From Pseudothermotoga sp. (GTDB taxonomy: Bacteria > Thermotogota > Thermotogae > Thermotogales > DSM-5069), in assembly GCA_003510135.1 (NCBI GenBank), contig DOKY01000008.1, forward strand, positions 32,499 to 64,483: a stretch of 31,985 nt of DNA. Direction: 5' to 3'. The first letter of the stretch is position 1, and each line of letters begins with the position of its first letter. This document shows positions 1 to 7,543 of this stretch, piece after piece. Both the position numbers and the translations under genes were made by a program. A model generated the notes under the pieces. That model made no database searches and had not been told where the DNA came from. It saw only the letters and a program-made list of their open reading frames with translations.

Positions 1-38
1 TACACTTTCACGGCGGGCCCTCGTAACACCTTGTTTCT

Positions 39-62
39 GGCGGCAGCGCCGCCAAATTTTTT
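39..62 (+). terminator. Probable intrinsic terminator of an upstream gene
   Basis: A GC-rich inverted repeat GGCGGC (39-44) / GCCGCC (48-53) with a three-base loop is followed by AAA and a run of six T (57-62). This is the shape of a rho-independent terminator reading on the plus strand. The gene it would end lies off the left edge; one frame closes with TAA at 24-26, which could be that gene's stop, but this cannot be shown from the window. Confidence 0.6.
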
Positions 63-96
63 GTAAAGTTGCCGATAAGATATCGGAGGCAATGGG

Positions 97-1032
97 ATGA
101 AGATAGGAAGTTATCATGTGACCATGGCTTCGCTGAACAGTCACGAACGTCTGATGCAGAGACACGAGAGGCTCCAGGTGATTCGTGTGGTGCAACAAGA
201 ACCCGCGAGAATACAATCGACGAAGGTGGAAATCAAGCTCAGCGAAAAGGACAAGGCGAAACTGAGGTTGATCAAAGCCATCCTCGAGAAGCTCACAGGT
301 CGCAAGGTGAGACTGTTCTTGCTGGAGCTGGCCGAATCACAACAGTCGCTCGAGCAGGAAACTCAAGTGGCGAGGAACCAATTTGTGGTGGTGTACGAGC
401 AAAACGTGTACGAGAGGGAAACCGAATCGGTCGATTTTTCTGCAAAGGGTTACGTTGAAACGAAGGATGGTCGAAGGATCGAATTTGAAGCCAGCTTTCA
501 TGTCAGCAGAACCTTGGAAAGAAGCGAGATGTTCAGGTTCACGAGTGGAAATCTTCAGGATCCGTTGATCTTAAAACTTGACGACGCACCGCTGGAATTT
601 TCGGACAAGAAATTGACGCTGGATCTTGACCTGGATGGCACACTGGACAGCGTTCGTTTGCCAAAGAATGCCGTGCTGCTGGTGTTCGACTCAAATGAAA
701 ATGGGCAGCTGGACGACGCTCACGAGCTGTTTGGACCTTCGACAGGAAACGGCTTCAAAGAACTGGCCATGTACGACGAAGGCATGAACGGCTGGATCGA
801 CGAATCCGACGGCATCTTTGTGAAACTGAGAGTTTTACGGATGAAGCAGGAGGACCTCGAACTGGTGCCTTTGCTTGAAGCAAACGTAGGAGCCATTTAC
901 CTGGGTTCTGTGAGAACGATCTTCGGTCTTCACGACCATGGGGAACTGCTGGGCAAACTCAACTCCAGCGGCATCTACCTGACGGAAGACGGAGGTGTGA
1001 AAACGATCCACCAGATCGATTTGAAAGTCTGA
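97..1032 (+). CDS. Protein of unknown function with EF-hand-like Ca-binding loops
   Basis: A 311-residue protein that I do not recognise by name. The ATG at 97 is chosen because GGAGG at 85-89 sits 7 bases upstream; the ATG at 92 runs straight into a stop. There is no signal peptide or membrane segment. The first 90 residues are charged and probably helical. The C-terminal half has dockerin/EF-hand-like acidic loops: D176-x-D178-x-D180-G, then D198-x-N200-x-N202-G-x-x-D206, then a looser D227...N231-G-x-x-D235. Similar acidic loops occur in bacterial VCBS- or RTX-like proteins of unknown role, so metal (calcium) binding is the only functional statement I can support. It is monocistronic: a terminator lies upstream and the next gene is convergent, 2 bases away. 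Function inferred only; the reading frame itself is secure. Confidence 0.8.
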   Translation: MKIGSYHVTMASLNSHERLMQRHERLQVIRVVQQEPARIQSTKVEIKLSEKDKAKLRLIKAILEKLTGRKVRLFLLELAESQQSLEQETQVARNQFVVVYEQNVYERETESVDFSAKGYVETKDGRRIEFEASFHVSRTLERSEMFRFTSGNLQDPLILKLDDAPLEFSDKKLTLDLDLDGTLDSVRLPKNAVLLVFDSNENGQLDDAHELFGPSTGNGFKELAMYDEGMNGWIDESDGIFVKLRVLRMKQEDLELVPLLEANVGAIYLGSVRTIFGLHDHGELLGKLNSSGIYLTEDGGVKTIHQIDLKV

Positions 1033-1034
1033 AA

Positions 1035-2174
1035 TTAAACCACGAAGAGTTCCTTTTGGACGTAGCACACCGCACCTATCACTATACCGAATTCCGCAAG
1101 CTCCGCCTTTTTGAACTGAACATGTTCGAGAATTTCCGCAGGAACCGTTTTGGAAACAATCGGTTCGATTTTCTTCAGGATCTTGTCATACTGGTTGTAG
1201 CCAATGCCACCAGACAAAACCACGACGTCTGGATCAAGCAGACACACCGCGTTCGCTATCGCGAGTGCTAAGTGTTCACAGGCAATGTCGAAGAATTCGT
1301 TGAAATCTGGATGTGACTCGAGTTCCTCGAAAGTCTGCTTCAACGTGGATCGGATTCTTCTCTCCTCGAGAAAACGTTCGAACGTGTACCCGGAGAACCA
1401 TCTTTCAAGTCTGCCAAATCGGTATTCAACGTCTTTTTCTGCGGACCAATCCGTTACGAGATAGCCTATCTCACCCGACATGCCTCTCGCCCCAGTATAG
1501 AGACTTCCGTCGAGTATCAATCCCGCTCCGGTACCCGTGCCGAGTGCCACCAGAAGAACATTCCTTAAACCTCTGGCGGCACCTTTCCACATCTCGCCAA
1601 GGGCGTTCAGCGTAACATCGTTCTCGACAAAGACGGGCACACCAAATTTTGCTTCAAGCATCGTCTCAAGTGGAACATCCCTCAAATCGAAAGCCGGGAT
1701 GTATCTGACTCTTCCCGTATCGTGATCACACGTACCTGGTATGCCCACACCGATACCGAGCAATTCGTAATCGTGACACTTCATATCCGTGAGTAAGTTC
1801 GATATTTGATCTACGAGATCATCGGCGGATCGAATTCTCTGAATTTTTCGCTCGAGCTTACGTTTCATGTTACCGTCCAGATCTGTTATCGCTGCACGTA
1901 TCTTGCTGCCACCAACATCCACGCCCACAACGAATCGCCAGTTCGGGTTGAATTCGAGTAACGTGGGGCGCTTTCCACCCCTCAGCGTGCTTTTGCCTTT
2001 TTTCGATTCCCTCACGATGCCTTCTCTGATCAGTTTCTCCACGGCTTGTGAAACGACGGGCTTACTCAAACCTGTTTTGACTGCTATCTTCGCTCTCGAT
2101 ATCGGCCGTAACTGTCTTATACACTCGAGAACTTTGGCTTCGGAATTTTTCAGGGTCAGCCTGGCTTTCATCAT
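1035..2174 (-). CDS. ROK-family transcriptional regulator without the zinc motif
   Basis: A 379-residue ROK (repressor, ORF, kinase) protein. Residues 10-60 form a winged helix-turn-helix (ISRAKIAVKTGLSKPVVSQA), followed by the sugar-kinase-like fold: phosphate loop GVDVGGSKIR near 84-93, ND at 185-186 (the usual catalytic Asp position) and LGTGTGAG near 211-218. The zinc cluster CxCGxxGC found in most ROK proteins is absent, and the usual zinc-ligand His after the EIG motif is Tyr238. The longer reading frame upstream is a shadow of the permease gene. I place the start at 2174, where ATG overlaps the permease stop (ATGA) and GGAG lies about 10 bases upstream. It is the last gene of the minus-strand importer operon, so it probably represses that operon and responds to the imported sugar or a derivative. 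Ligand unknown. Confidence 0.88.
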   Translation of the reverse strand: MMKARLTLKNSEAKVLECIRQLRPISRAKIAVKTGLSKPVVSQAVEKLIREGIVRESKKGKSTLRGGKRPTLLEFNPNWRFVVGVDVGGSKIRAAITDLDGNMKRKLERKIQRIRSADDLVDQISNLLTDMKCHDYELLGIGVGIPGTCDHDTGRVRYIPAFDLRDVPLETMLEAKFGVPVFVENDVTLNALGEMWKGAARGLRNVLLVALGTGTGAGLILDGSLYTGARGMSGEIGYLVTDWSAEKDVEYRFGRLERWFSGYTFERFLEERRIRSTLKQTFEELESHPDFNEFFDIACEHLALAIANAVCLLDPDVVVLSGGIGYNQYDKILKKIEPIVSKTVPAEILEHVQFKKAELAEFGIVIGAVCYVQKELFVV

Positions 2175-3022
2175 TCTTTCACCGCTCCTTTGGCGAGCCC
2201 TTCGACCAGGAAGTTCTGGAACAGAAGGGCGAAGATTATCGGAGGAACCATCGAAACGATGCCCGCAGCGCACATGAGCGGATAATTTGTGTAAAAACGA
2301 CCCATGAATTCGGAAATGCTTATGGGCAGAGTCTTCGCTTTCAAACTCGAGGTCAGAACCAGAGCAATTATGAATTCGTTCCAGGCCGAGAGAAAGACAA
2401 ATATACCTGAAGTGAAGAGGGCAGGTCTGGACATGGGAATCAATATCTTCCAGAGGACCTTCACGTATCCACAACCATCTATTATTGCGGCTTCTTCGAC
2501 CGATACGGGCAACCTTCTGAAGTAGGAACTCATGATCCATATGGCAAAAGGCAGGTTCAACGCAGTGTATATCACAGCGAGGGACATTTTGCTATCGAGC
2601 ATGCCAAACCGGGCCAGCGACAGGTAGATGGGTATCACAAGAATGACGGGCGGCAACATCTGTGTCAAGAGCACGAAAAAGCTTATGTACTTTCTCAACG
2701 GCACCCTCAGTCTCTCTATCGCGTAGGCGGCGAGGATCGCCAAAAGGAGCGTTACGATCGTGACACTGACACCGATCGTCAGACTGTTGAAAAGTGCGGC
2801 TCTGATCTGCGAGGCCACACCATAGACGCCCTGTGCTAATCCCAGGGCCTCTCTGTAATTCTTCAATGTCGGTCTTGGGGGAAACCAGGTGCGAGATGTT
2901 TGCATCAGATCGACGTCGAGAGAAAGACTGGTCACAAAAGTCCAGTAAATGGGGATCACGGAAGCTCCGACGGCGCAGACGATCACGATCAAAATCAAAA
3001 CTCTGTGAAGTTTCGCGTTCAC
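2171..3022 (-). CDS. Sugar ABC transporter permease, MalG type
   Basis: Inner-membrane subunit of a carbohydrate importer (CUT1 family), about 283 residues with six predicted membrane segments. The EAA loop that docks the ATPase is clear (EEAAIIDGCGYVKVLWKILIP). The frame is open further upstream, but that part overlaps the previous permease. I choose GTG at 3022, one base after the upstream stop, because GAGGAG precedes it by four to five bases; GTG at 3034 is the alternative. It pairs with the MalF-like permease just upstream and the binding protein at 3975-5228. No ATPase gene is present, so a shared MsmK/MalK-type ATPase encoded elsewhere is inferred. The stop overlaps the start of the ROK gene, giving translational coupling. 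Confidence 0.9.
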   Translation of the reverse strand: MNAKLHRVLILIVIVCAVGASVIPIYWTFVTSLSLDVDLMQTSRTWFPPRPTLKNYREALGLAQGVYGVASQIRAALFNSLTIGVSVTIVTLLLAILAAYAIERLRVPLRKYISFFVLLTQMLPPVILVIPIYLSLARFGMLDSKMSLAVIYTALNLPFAIWIMSSYFRRLPVSVEEAAIIDGCGYVKVLWKILIPMSRPALFTSGIFVFLSAWNEFIIALVLTSSLKAKTLPISISEFMGRFYTNYPLMCAAGIVSMVPPIIFALLFQNFLVEGLAKGAVKE

Positions 3023-3023
3023 G

Positions 3024-3908
3024 TTACTCCTCACCTGCCTCTGTTGCAAATGCTCGTCTGAAGACGAGCACGATGAGAGCAACTATACCTAAGAGTATGT
3101 AGGACATCGCCGTGGCACGCCCGAACTTGTAGGATTCGAAAGCGGTCCTGTATATCTCGTAGGAAACAACACGCGTTCTGCCGGCAGGCCCACCGCCGGT
3201 CACAGCGTAGATCAGTTCGAAGAGCTTGAAGGTGAGGATCGTTTTCATCACCAGCAAAAGTTGTGTGAAGGGTTTCAAGAGAGGCCAGGTTATGTGGATG
3301 ACCTGTTGCGTTCTGGTGGCACCGTCTATCTTTGCCGCCTCGTACAGCTCATCGGGTATGGACTTCATTCCACCCAGGTAGATGATCGTCGCGAAAGCCG
3401 TTCCTTGCCACAAATTTGCGAGTATGAGAGCCCACAGGACGAGTTTCGGGTCGGTCAACCAGTAGACGTTCTTTTTTATGATCCCGAGGCTGAGGAGCGT
3501 CTGATTTATGAAGCCATAATCAGCGTTGAATGCCCACTTCCAGATCAAAGCGTGAACGATGGGTGGTAAGACGTATGGAAGCAGGATGAGTCCTATGACA
3601 AGAGATCTGAGCCTGAACTTACGGTTCAGCGCGAGCGCGGTTATGAAACCCAGGAACATTCCGACGGTGATATCGGCAAGCACGAAGTACACGGTGTTCA
3701 GGAAAGATCTCCACCAGGATTCATCCCGAAGAATCGACAGATAGTTCTCGAATCCGACGAAGCTTGTGATAATCCTTCCAGCAAAGAAACGAACGTTGAA
3801 CAAACTCAGATAGAACGCGTGTGCCAGCGGAAAGGCAAGGACCACGAAGAGTATCACTAAGGACGGCGACATCAAGAGATAGCCGATGACTCTTTTGCGT
3901 TTTTCCAA
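3024..3908 (-). CDS. Sugar ABC transporter permease, MalF/UgpA type
   Basis: A 294-residue membrane permease of a CUT1 sugar importer. It begins with a short basic tail and a long first membrane helix, has about six helices, and carries the EAA motif (DELYEAAKIDGATRTQQVIHITWP). The start at 3908 is a TTG with only a weak GAGAG upstream; no better in-frame start is visible, so the exact N-terminus is uncertain by a few codons. It forms the translocation channel with the MalG-like protein encoded next. It lies 66 bases after the binding-protein gene, with a strong hairpin in between that probably lowers permease expression relative to the binding protein. Substrate unknown. Confidence 0.9.
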   Translation of the reverse strand: MEKRKRVIGYLLMSPSLVILFVVLAFPLAHAFYLSLFNVRFFAGRIITSFVGFENYLSILRDESWWRSFLNTVYFVLADITVGMFLGFITALALNRKFRLRSLVIGLILLPYVLPPIVHALIWKWAFNADYGFINQTLLSLGIIKKNVYWLTDPKLVLWALILANLWQGTAFATIIYLGGMKSIPDELYEAAKIDGATRTQQVIHITWPLLKPFTQLLLVMKTILTFKLFELIYAVTGGGPAGRTRVVSYEIYRTAFESYKFGRATAMSYILLGIVALIVLVFRRAFATEAGEE

Positions 3909-3940
3909 GGCTCTCTCACTCTCTTCTCAAGAATCTAAAG

Positions 3941-3963
3941 GGTGGGGCCCAGCAGGCCCCACC
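3941..3963 (-). terminator. Hairpin between binding-protein and permease genes
   Basis: A perfect 9-bp inverted repeat GGTGGGGCC (3941-3949) / GGCCCCACC (3955-3963) with a five-base loop lies 12 bases after the binding-protein stop and 33 bases before the permease start on the minus strand. The downstream side has no clear T run, so it is better read as an mRNA-stabilising or attenuating hairpin than as a full terminator. Such elements commonly keep binding protein in excess over permeases. Confidence 0.6.
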
Positions 3964-3974
3964 ATGTTAGTTGT

Positions 3975-5228
3975 TCATTTCTTCCTTCCTTTTTCGTATT
4001 CAGCTTTTATCTTCAGCGCAGCCTGTGCAGCAGCATCGAGTGCGGCTTTTGGAGATTTTTGGCGCGTCAGTGCCTTGTGCAGTTCCTCCTGTAAAGCGTT
4101 AGAGAACTCCAGATACCATGGCACCCTGGGTCTGTGGACTATGTACATCGCTTGCTCGTACATCTTGTCCAATCCTCTGACTTTGTTCTTGAACTCAGGA
4201 TTTTCCCAGACGGATTTCCATCCCGGCACTATACCTGCCTTCAAGGCAGCGTCGAGGGCGCCTTCCGGCCCTGCCAGGAACTTTATGTACTCGAAAGCCT
4301 CCTTCGGGTGCTTCGTTCCGTAAGATATTGCCCAGCCCATGGGACCGGAAACACTGTAGGGATGTTCGCCATCTACAGACGGCATCAGACCTATCTCCCA
4401 TTGACCAACGCCTTTGGAGATCTCAGGATTGTCGAGGTCCACCAGGGGTATTCCCCACATCATACCGAAGGCGATATCGTTGTTGAAGATGGCTTTGTAA
4501 ACTTCGGTTTCGGTCCAACCGAGCGATGCCGGGTTCACGATCTGATACTTGTAGATCATGTCGACCATGAACTGGAGAGCTTGAACACCCTTCTCATCGT
4601 TGAAAACAGGATTCAAGTTCTCATCAAAGAACTTACCGCCGAAGCTCGATAGAATCGCCACAAAATCGCACACCAAGCACTCTTTCTGTGCCCACGACCA
4701 GGCCGAAGCGTACTTCACAATTCCGGCCTCCTGAAGCTTCTTGGCCAGTTCCACGACTCCATCCCACGTCTTGGGGAATTCGTCGTAACCCACTTTTTTG
4801 ATCATCTCTCTGTTGTAGACGAACGACTTCCACTCCGAAATCCACGGCAGGCCGTACCATCTTCCTTGATAGGCCATGCCATCGAGCGCAAAGGGTATGG
4901 CGTCTTGCTTGAGATCTTCCGTCAGCCATTCATCGATGGGCAGGACCCAGCCGTTCTCAACGTACAGCGGTACTTCGACACAGTCAATGATGAAAATATC
5001 GTACTGTTCACCACCGGCCAGCATGGAAGCAATGAGTTTGATGTTCTGATCGCGTCCGTACGGAACCACAGTGATGTTCACACGCACACCTGTTTCATCG
5101 TAGAATTTCTGGTTTCGTTCAATGTAGTATCCCAGATCCTCCGGACCAAAGATCGTGTTCAGTTCGATGGTCTCGGCGAACAAACACACGAGCAACATTG
5201 CCAGAAGTATCACCAGGAACTTCTTCAT
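3975..5228 (-). CDS. Extracellular sugar-binding protein of ABC importer
   Basis: A 417-residue periplasmic (family 1) solute-binding protein. Residues 1-18 are a signal peptide (two Lys, hydrophobic core, likely cleavage after LFA). The Cys near its end is not in a proper lipobox, so secretion by signal peptidase I is more likely than lipidation. Family-typical regions include the GEQYDIFIID strand, the KLQEAGI/KYASAWSW binding-lobe segment and the late GPMGWAIS...HPKEAFEYIKFLAGPEG motif. GGAGGTG lies 7 bases before the ATG at 5228. It delivers sugar to the two permeases downstream. A candidate promoter is at 5340-5368. The start codon overlaps the stop of a short gene-tail-like frame (ATGA), see 5225-5317. 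Specific sugar unknown. Confidence 0.92.
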   Translation of the reverse strand: MKKFLVILLAMLLVCLFAETIELNTIFGPEDLGYYIERNQKFYDETGVRVNITVVPYGRDQNIKLIASMLAGGEQYDIFIIDCVEVPLYVENGWVLPIDEWLTEDLKQDAIPFALDGMAYQGRWYGLPWISEWKSFVYNREMIKKVGYDEFPKTWDGVVELAKKLQEAGIVKYASAWSWAQKECLVCDFVAILSSFGGKFFDENLNPVFNDEKGVQALQFMVDMIYKYQIVNPASLGWTETEVYKAIFNNDIAFGMMWGIPLVDLDNPEISKGVGQWEIGLMPSVDGEHPYSVSGPMGWAISYGTKHPKEAFEYIKFLAGPEGALDAALKAGIVPGWKSVWENPEFKNKVRGLDKMYEQAMYIVHRPRVPWYLEFSNALQEELHKALTRQKSPKAALDAAAQAALKIKAEYEKGRKK

Positions 5229-5317
5229 AAACCAGCACCTCCCTCTATGAGAATTTCGATGGCTTTCACGGCGATCTGGATCGACTTCTCCAAGCCTCCC
5301 TCATGTGAACCCAAGTA
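5225..5317 (-). pseudogene. Possible 3' remnant of a sugar isomerase/epimerase gene
   Basis: On the minus strand an open frame runs to a TGA at 5225-5227 that overlaps the binding-protein ATG as ATGA. Its last about 30 codons read like real protein in the local codon style: an HE-x-x-LEKS segment followed by an amphipathic helix (IQIAVKAIEILIEGG). Further upstream the frame stays open to about 5450 but becomes AT-rich and unconvincing, and it has no start with a ribosome binding site. The HE...GLEKS pattern resembles the C-terminus of TIM-barrel sugar phosphate isomerase/epimerase proteins, which often sit in such operons, but this match is from memory and weak. A translated leader peptide is the alternative. 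Confidence 0.3.
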
Positions 5318-5339
5318 GGTTAGAAAGTTTACATAACTA

Positions 5340-5368
5340 ATCTTACGTGAAGGCCATGTTAAATTCAA
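5340..5368 (-). promoter_or_regulatory. Candidate promoter of the minus-strand ABC operon
   Basis: Read on the minus strand, TTGAAT (5363-5368) and TAAGAT (5340-5345) are separated by 17 bases, a sigma-70-like arrangement with 4 of 6 matches in each box. It would give a leader of about 100 bases before the binding-protein ATG at 5228. The remaining stretch from about 5369 to 5567, upstream of the osmC-like gene, is AT-rich and shows nothing else I can name. Confidence 0.45.
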
Positions 5369-5579
5369 GGAAGATAAGCGGCGGATAACGGCCATGATGA
5401 CTGATTCTTCAACATTACGGTTGAAGAGGTGGCATATTCTCTCTTTTTCTATCTATTGCTTCTGAAAGCTCAATATGAGACTTCTGGTCACTTCCTATCA
5501 GGTCTGGGACAAAGTATGGAAAATTCCGAGCAACATAGTCCTAATATTCTGAGAGTAATATTTGAACGGAGGTGGATTT

Positions 5580-6017
5580 ATGGATCTCAAATTTTCTGTG
5601 AGTGCAGCGTCTGAAACTCCAACCAGGGTACAGGTAAAGGCGAGAAACTTCACGATGTATGTCGATGAACCACCACAGCTCGGTGGGGAGGACAAGGGAG
5701 CCAACCCAGTTGAGTACCTGCTTGCAGCGCTTGCTGGTTGTCTGAACGTGGTCGGTCACATGGTGGCTAAGGAAATGAACATGCAGCTGGATGGACTGAC
5801 GATAGACATCGAAGGTATTCTCAATCCGGCAAAGTTTCAGGGAAGGTCCGACGCAGAAAGGGCGGGTTACAAGCAAATCAATGTGACTATCAAAGCGAAA
5901 ACGAATGCACCAGAGAACGTCCTGAAGAAGTGGATAGAAACCGTTGAAAGCAGATGTCCTGTTTCGGACAATATAGCGAATCCGACACCTGTGAAGTTCA
6001 ACGTGACCAGGGCTTGA
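5580..6017 (+). CDS. OsmC/Ohr-family thiol peroxidase
   Basis: A 145-residue cytoplasmic OsmC-family protein, which reduces organic hydroperoxides or peroxide using two cysteines. The key residues are present: Cys54 in LAGCLNV, at the start of the long central helix, and Cys126 in ESRCPVSD. The N-terminal Arg16 fits the position of the conserved catalytic Arg. I use ATG at 5580 because GGAGG (5568-5572) sits 7 bases upstream; the longer frame from TTG 5562 would include this site. It stands alone between two minus-strand genes and ends in a strong terminator. It fits with the peroxiredoxin block further right as oxidative-stress defence. Natural reductant and substrate are not shown. Confidence 0.92.
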   Translation: MDLKFSVSAASETPTRVQVKARNFTMYVDEPPQLGGEDKGANPVEYLLAALAGCLNVVGHMVAKEMNMQLDGLTIDIEGILNPAKFQGRSDAERAGYKQINVTIKAKTNAPENVLKKWIETVESRCPVSDNIANPTPVKFNVTRA

Positions 6018-6020
6018 AGC

Positions 6021-6050
6021 AGAGGCCCAGCGCGCGCTGGGCCTCTTTCT
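6021..6050 (+). terminator. Intrinsic terminator after the OsmC-like gene
   Basis: Positions 6021-6046 form a perfect 26-base palindrome (13 + 13) able to fold into an 11-bp stem with a CGCG loop. It starts 3 bases after the osmC-like stop and is followed by TTTCT on the plus strand. The convergent propeller gene ends at 6054, so the same hairpin could also limit its transcript, but there is no T run on that side. Confidence 0.8.
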
Positions 6051-6053
6051 CCC

Positions 6054-7295
6054 TCACTTCAACTTGACTCTCAAAACCAGTGCGTCTCCCTCACCGTGCG
6101 AGCGAGATCTCAGAGCGAACGAGCGCGAATACGAAACACCTGCAAGGTAATAACTTTCCCCATCGGAAAAAACCGCATATGCGACGTCGTCCAGCAACGC
6201 ACCAAGACACTTAACCCACACGACTTCACCATTTTCATCGATCTTCAATACTAAGTAATCGCTACCACCCTGTCTCTTCACCCCGTTCACAGTGTCAGAC
6301 CAGGTGGTTCCCACCAGAAGGTAACCGTCTTGAATTCTGATGATCTTCTGAGCTATATCGTCCTGTTCACCACCGTAAGCCCTTTGAAATTCAATCTCGC
6401 CGCTGGCATCGAGCTTAACCAAGACAAAATCGGCTCTGCCAAAGAAACTCATTTCTTCCGACCAGCTCGTTCCGAGCACGAGACATCCTCCATCAGCTGT
6501 TGTCAGAACGTCGCTCGCTTGGTCCCAGTCGTTACCTCCAATTCTTTTCTGCCAGACGGGTTCACCACTTTTCGAAACCTTGAGGACCCACATGTCAGCA
6601 AAACCGTTTACTGAATTGATCTCAGCAGGTCTGGTCAGTCCGACGACGTAGTAACCATCCGTTGCTTTGTCAACAGCGATGGCGGAATCCCAACCGTCCG
6701 AACCAAGACTTCCTTCCCAGACGATCTTTCCGTTTTCATCAACTTTCACCATCCAGACGTCCTCGTTACCCATTCTCGTTGTATAACCAACGAAGAGATA
6801 CCCTTCGTCCTCCACCAGATCAAGCACCGATTCATAGGCTTCGCTGCCATAGCAGCGTTTCCACAGCAAATTTCCTTGCGCATCGTATTTCAGAAGCCAC
6901 ACGTCCTGACCTCCGAATTGTGCGGGGATCTCATCGTCGTCCGAACTGCTGATCGCGGCAACGATGAATCCATCATCGTGTGTCCTCTCAACGCAGTTTG
7001 CACCTTCTGTGCCCGTTGAACCGAGCTCTTTGTTCCAGAGAAGCTTTCCATTCTTTGAGAGCTTCACCATCATAACATTTTGATCGTACGGTATTCTCTG
7101 CGAGGACGTCCAGCCGACAATCACGATTCCATCATCCAAGAGTGCAAGGTCGTAGGCGATATCCCTGCCGGTTTTTCCAACGAAACGAGACCAGAGAACG
7201 TCTTCGTCCCTCTCGCGGTACGTCGCCGAAACGAAGAACACCACAAATATTCCAGCTATGAACAGGAGATTGACGAGCCAGCCGGATCTGTTCAT
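6054..7295 (-). CDS. Exported seven-repeat beta-propeller protein
   Basis: A 413-residue protein with an N-terminal hydrophobic segment (residues 7-24, signal peptide or anchor) and then seven repeats of about 50 residues. Each repeat has the pattern D-x-W/hydrophobic-V-K-x-D-x-x-G-x-x-x-W-x-x-x-x-G, then acidic residues, then D-G-Y/F-hydrophobic-V-G-x-T-x-S. The last strand (DALVLRVKLK) lacks its partner, while the first repeat starts at VLWSRF, so a seven-bladed propeller closed by N- and C-terminal strands is likely. Family relatives are annotated as delta-60/PQQ-like or WD-like propellers. ATG at 7295 is preferred since GGGGGG ends 6 bases upstream; the codon two before it lies against the SD. 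Ligand or partner unknown; cell surface or periplasm is inferred. Confidence 0.85.
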   Translation of the reverse strand: MNRSGWLVNLLFIAGIFVVFFVSATYRERDEDVLWSRFVGKTGRDIAYDLALLDDGIVIVGWTSSQRIPYDQNVMMVKLSKNGKLLWNKELGSTGTEGANCVERTHDDGFIVAAISSSDDDEIPAQFGGQDVWLLKYDAQGNLLWKRCYGSEAYESVLDLVEDEGYLFVGYTTRMGNEDVWMVKVDENGKIVWEGSLGSDGWDSAIAVDKATDGYYVVGLTRPAEINSVNGFADMWVLKVSKSGEPVWQKRIGGNDWDQASDVLTTADGGCLVLGTSWSEEMSFFGRADFVLVKLDASGEIEFQRAYGGEQDDIAQKIIRIQDGYLLVGTTWSDTVNGVKRQGGSDYLVLKIDENGEVVWVKCLGALLDDVAYAVFSDGESYYLAGVSYSRSFALRSRSHGEGDALVLRVKLK

Positions 7296-7384
7296 GATCA
7301 TCCCCCCGTTGCGACAGTATTTTACACCTTCCGAAATGACTGAGATGAGTCCAAGTGCAAGCATTTACAGAGTTGGCTGGGAAC

Positions 7385-7399
7385 TTCTGCAAAGCAGAA
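7385..7399. promoter_or_regulatory. Inverted repeat, candidate operator
   Basis: TTCTGC (7385-7390) and GCAGAA (7394-7399) form a perfect 6-bp inverted repeat around AAA, in the intergenic space between the divergent propeller and trehalose operons. It lies about 58 bases upstream of the -35 box at 7457. It could be an operator or activator site for either direction; no known consensus is recognised. Confidence 0.35.
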
Positions 7400-7456
7400 A
7401 CGGAATGATCGTTTTCTGAGCCAGGGTCCAGTGTAAAGACGGACAAGTTTTGACCC

Positions 7457-7485
7457 TTGACAAGTTACGAGTACGGTGGTATTAT
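7457..7485 (+). promoter_or_regulatory. Near-consensus sigma-70 promoter of the trehalose operon
   Basis: TTGACA (7457-7462) and TATTAT (7480-7485) are exactly 17 bases apart, giving 6 of 6 and 5 of 6 matches. The binding-protein ATG is at 7544, so the leader would be about 50 bases. An octamer GACAAGTT occurs at 7442-7449 and again at 7459-7466 (start-to-start 17 bases), the second copy overlapping the -35 box, which suits a repressor site. Confidence 0.82.
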
Positions 7486-7543
7486 TTCTGTAGACTTAAT
7501 TCCTGTTACGAAAAAATATCTCAAACCGAGGGGGTGTGCTGGT

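Noticed and set aside
2175..2540. N-terminal extension of the ROK regulator frame
   Set aside because: The added 122 residues are the reverse-frame shadow of the permease; the helix-turn-helix begins right after the ATG at 2174, which has a ribosome binding site.
5319..5345. Weak inverted repeat TTAG...CTAA near the ABC-operon promoter
   Set aside because: Only four bases match on each side with a long gap, which is expected by chance in AT-rich DNA.
7457..7543. N-terminal extension of the trehalose-operon binding protein
   Set aside because: It would start inside the promoter -35 box; the signal peptide begins at ATG 7544, which has a strong ribosome binding site.
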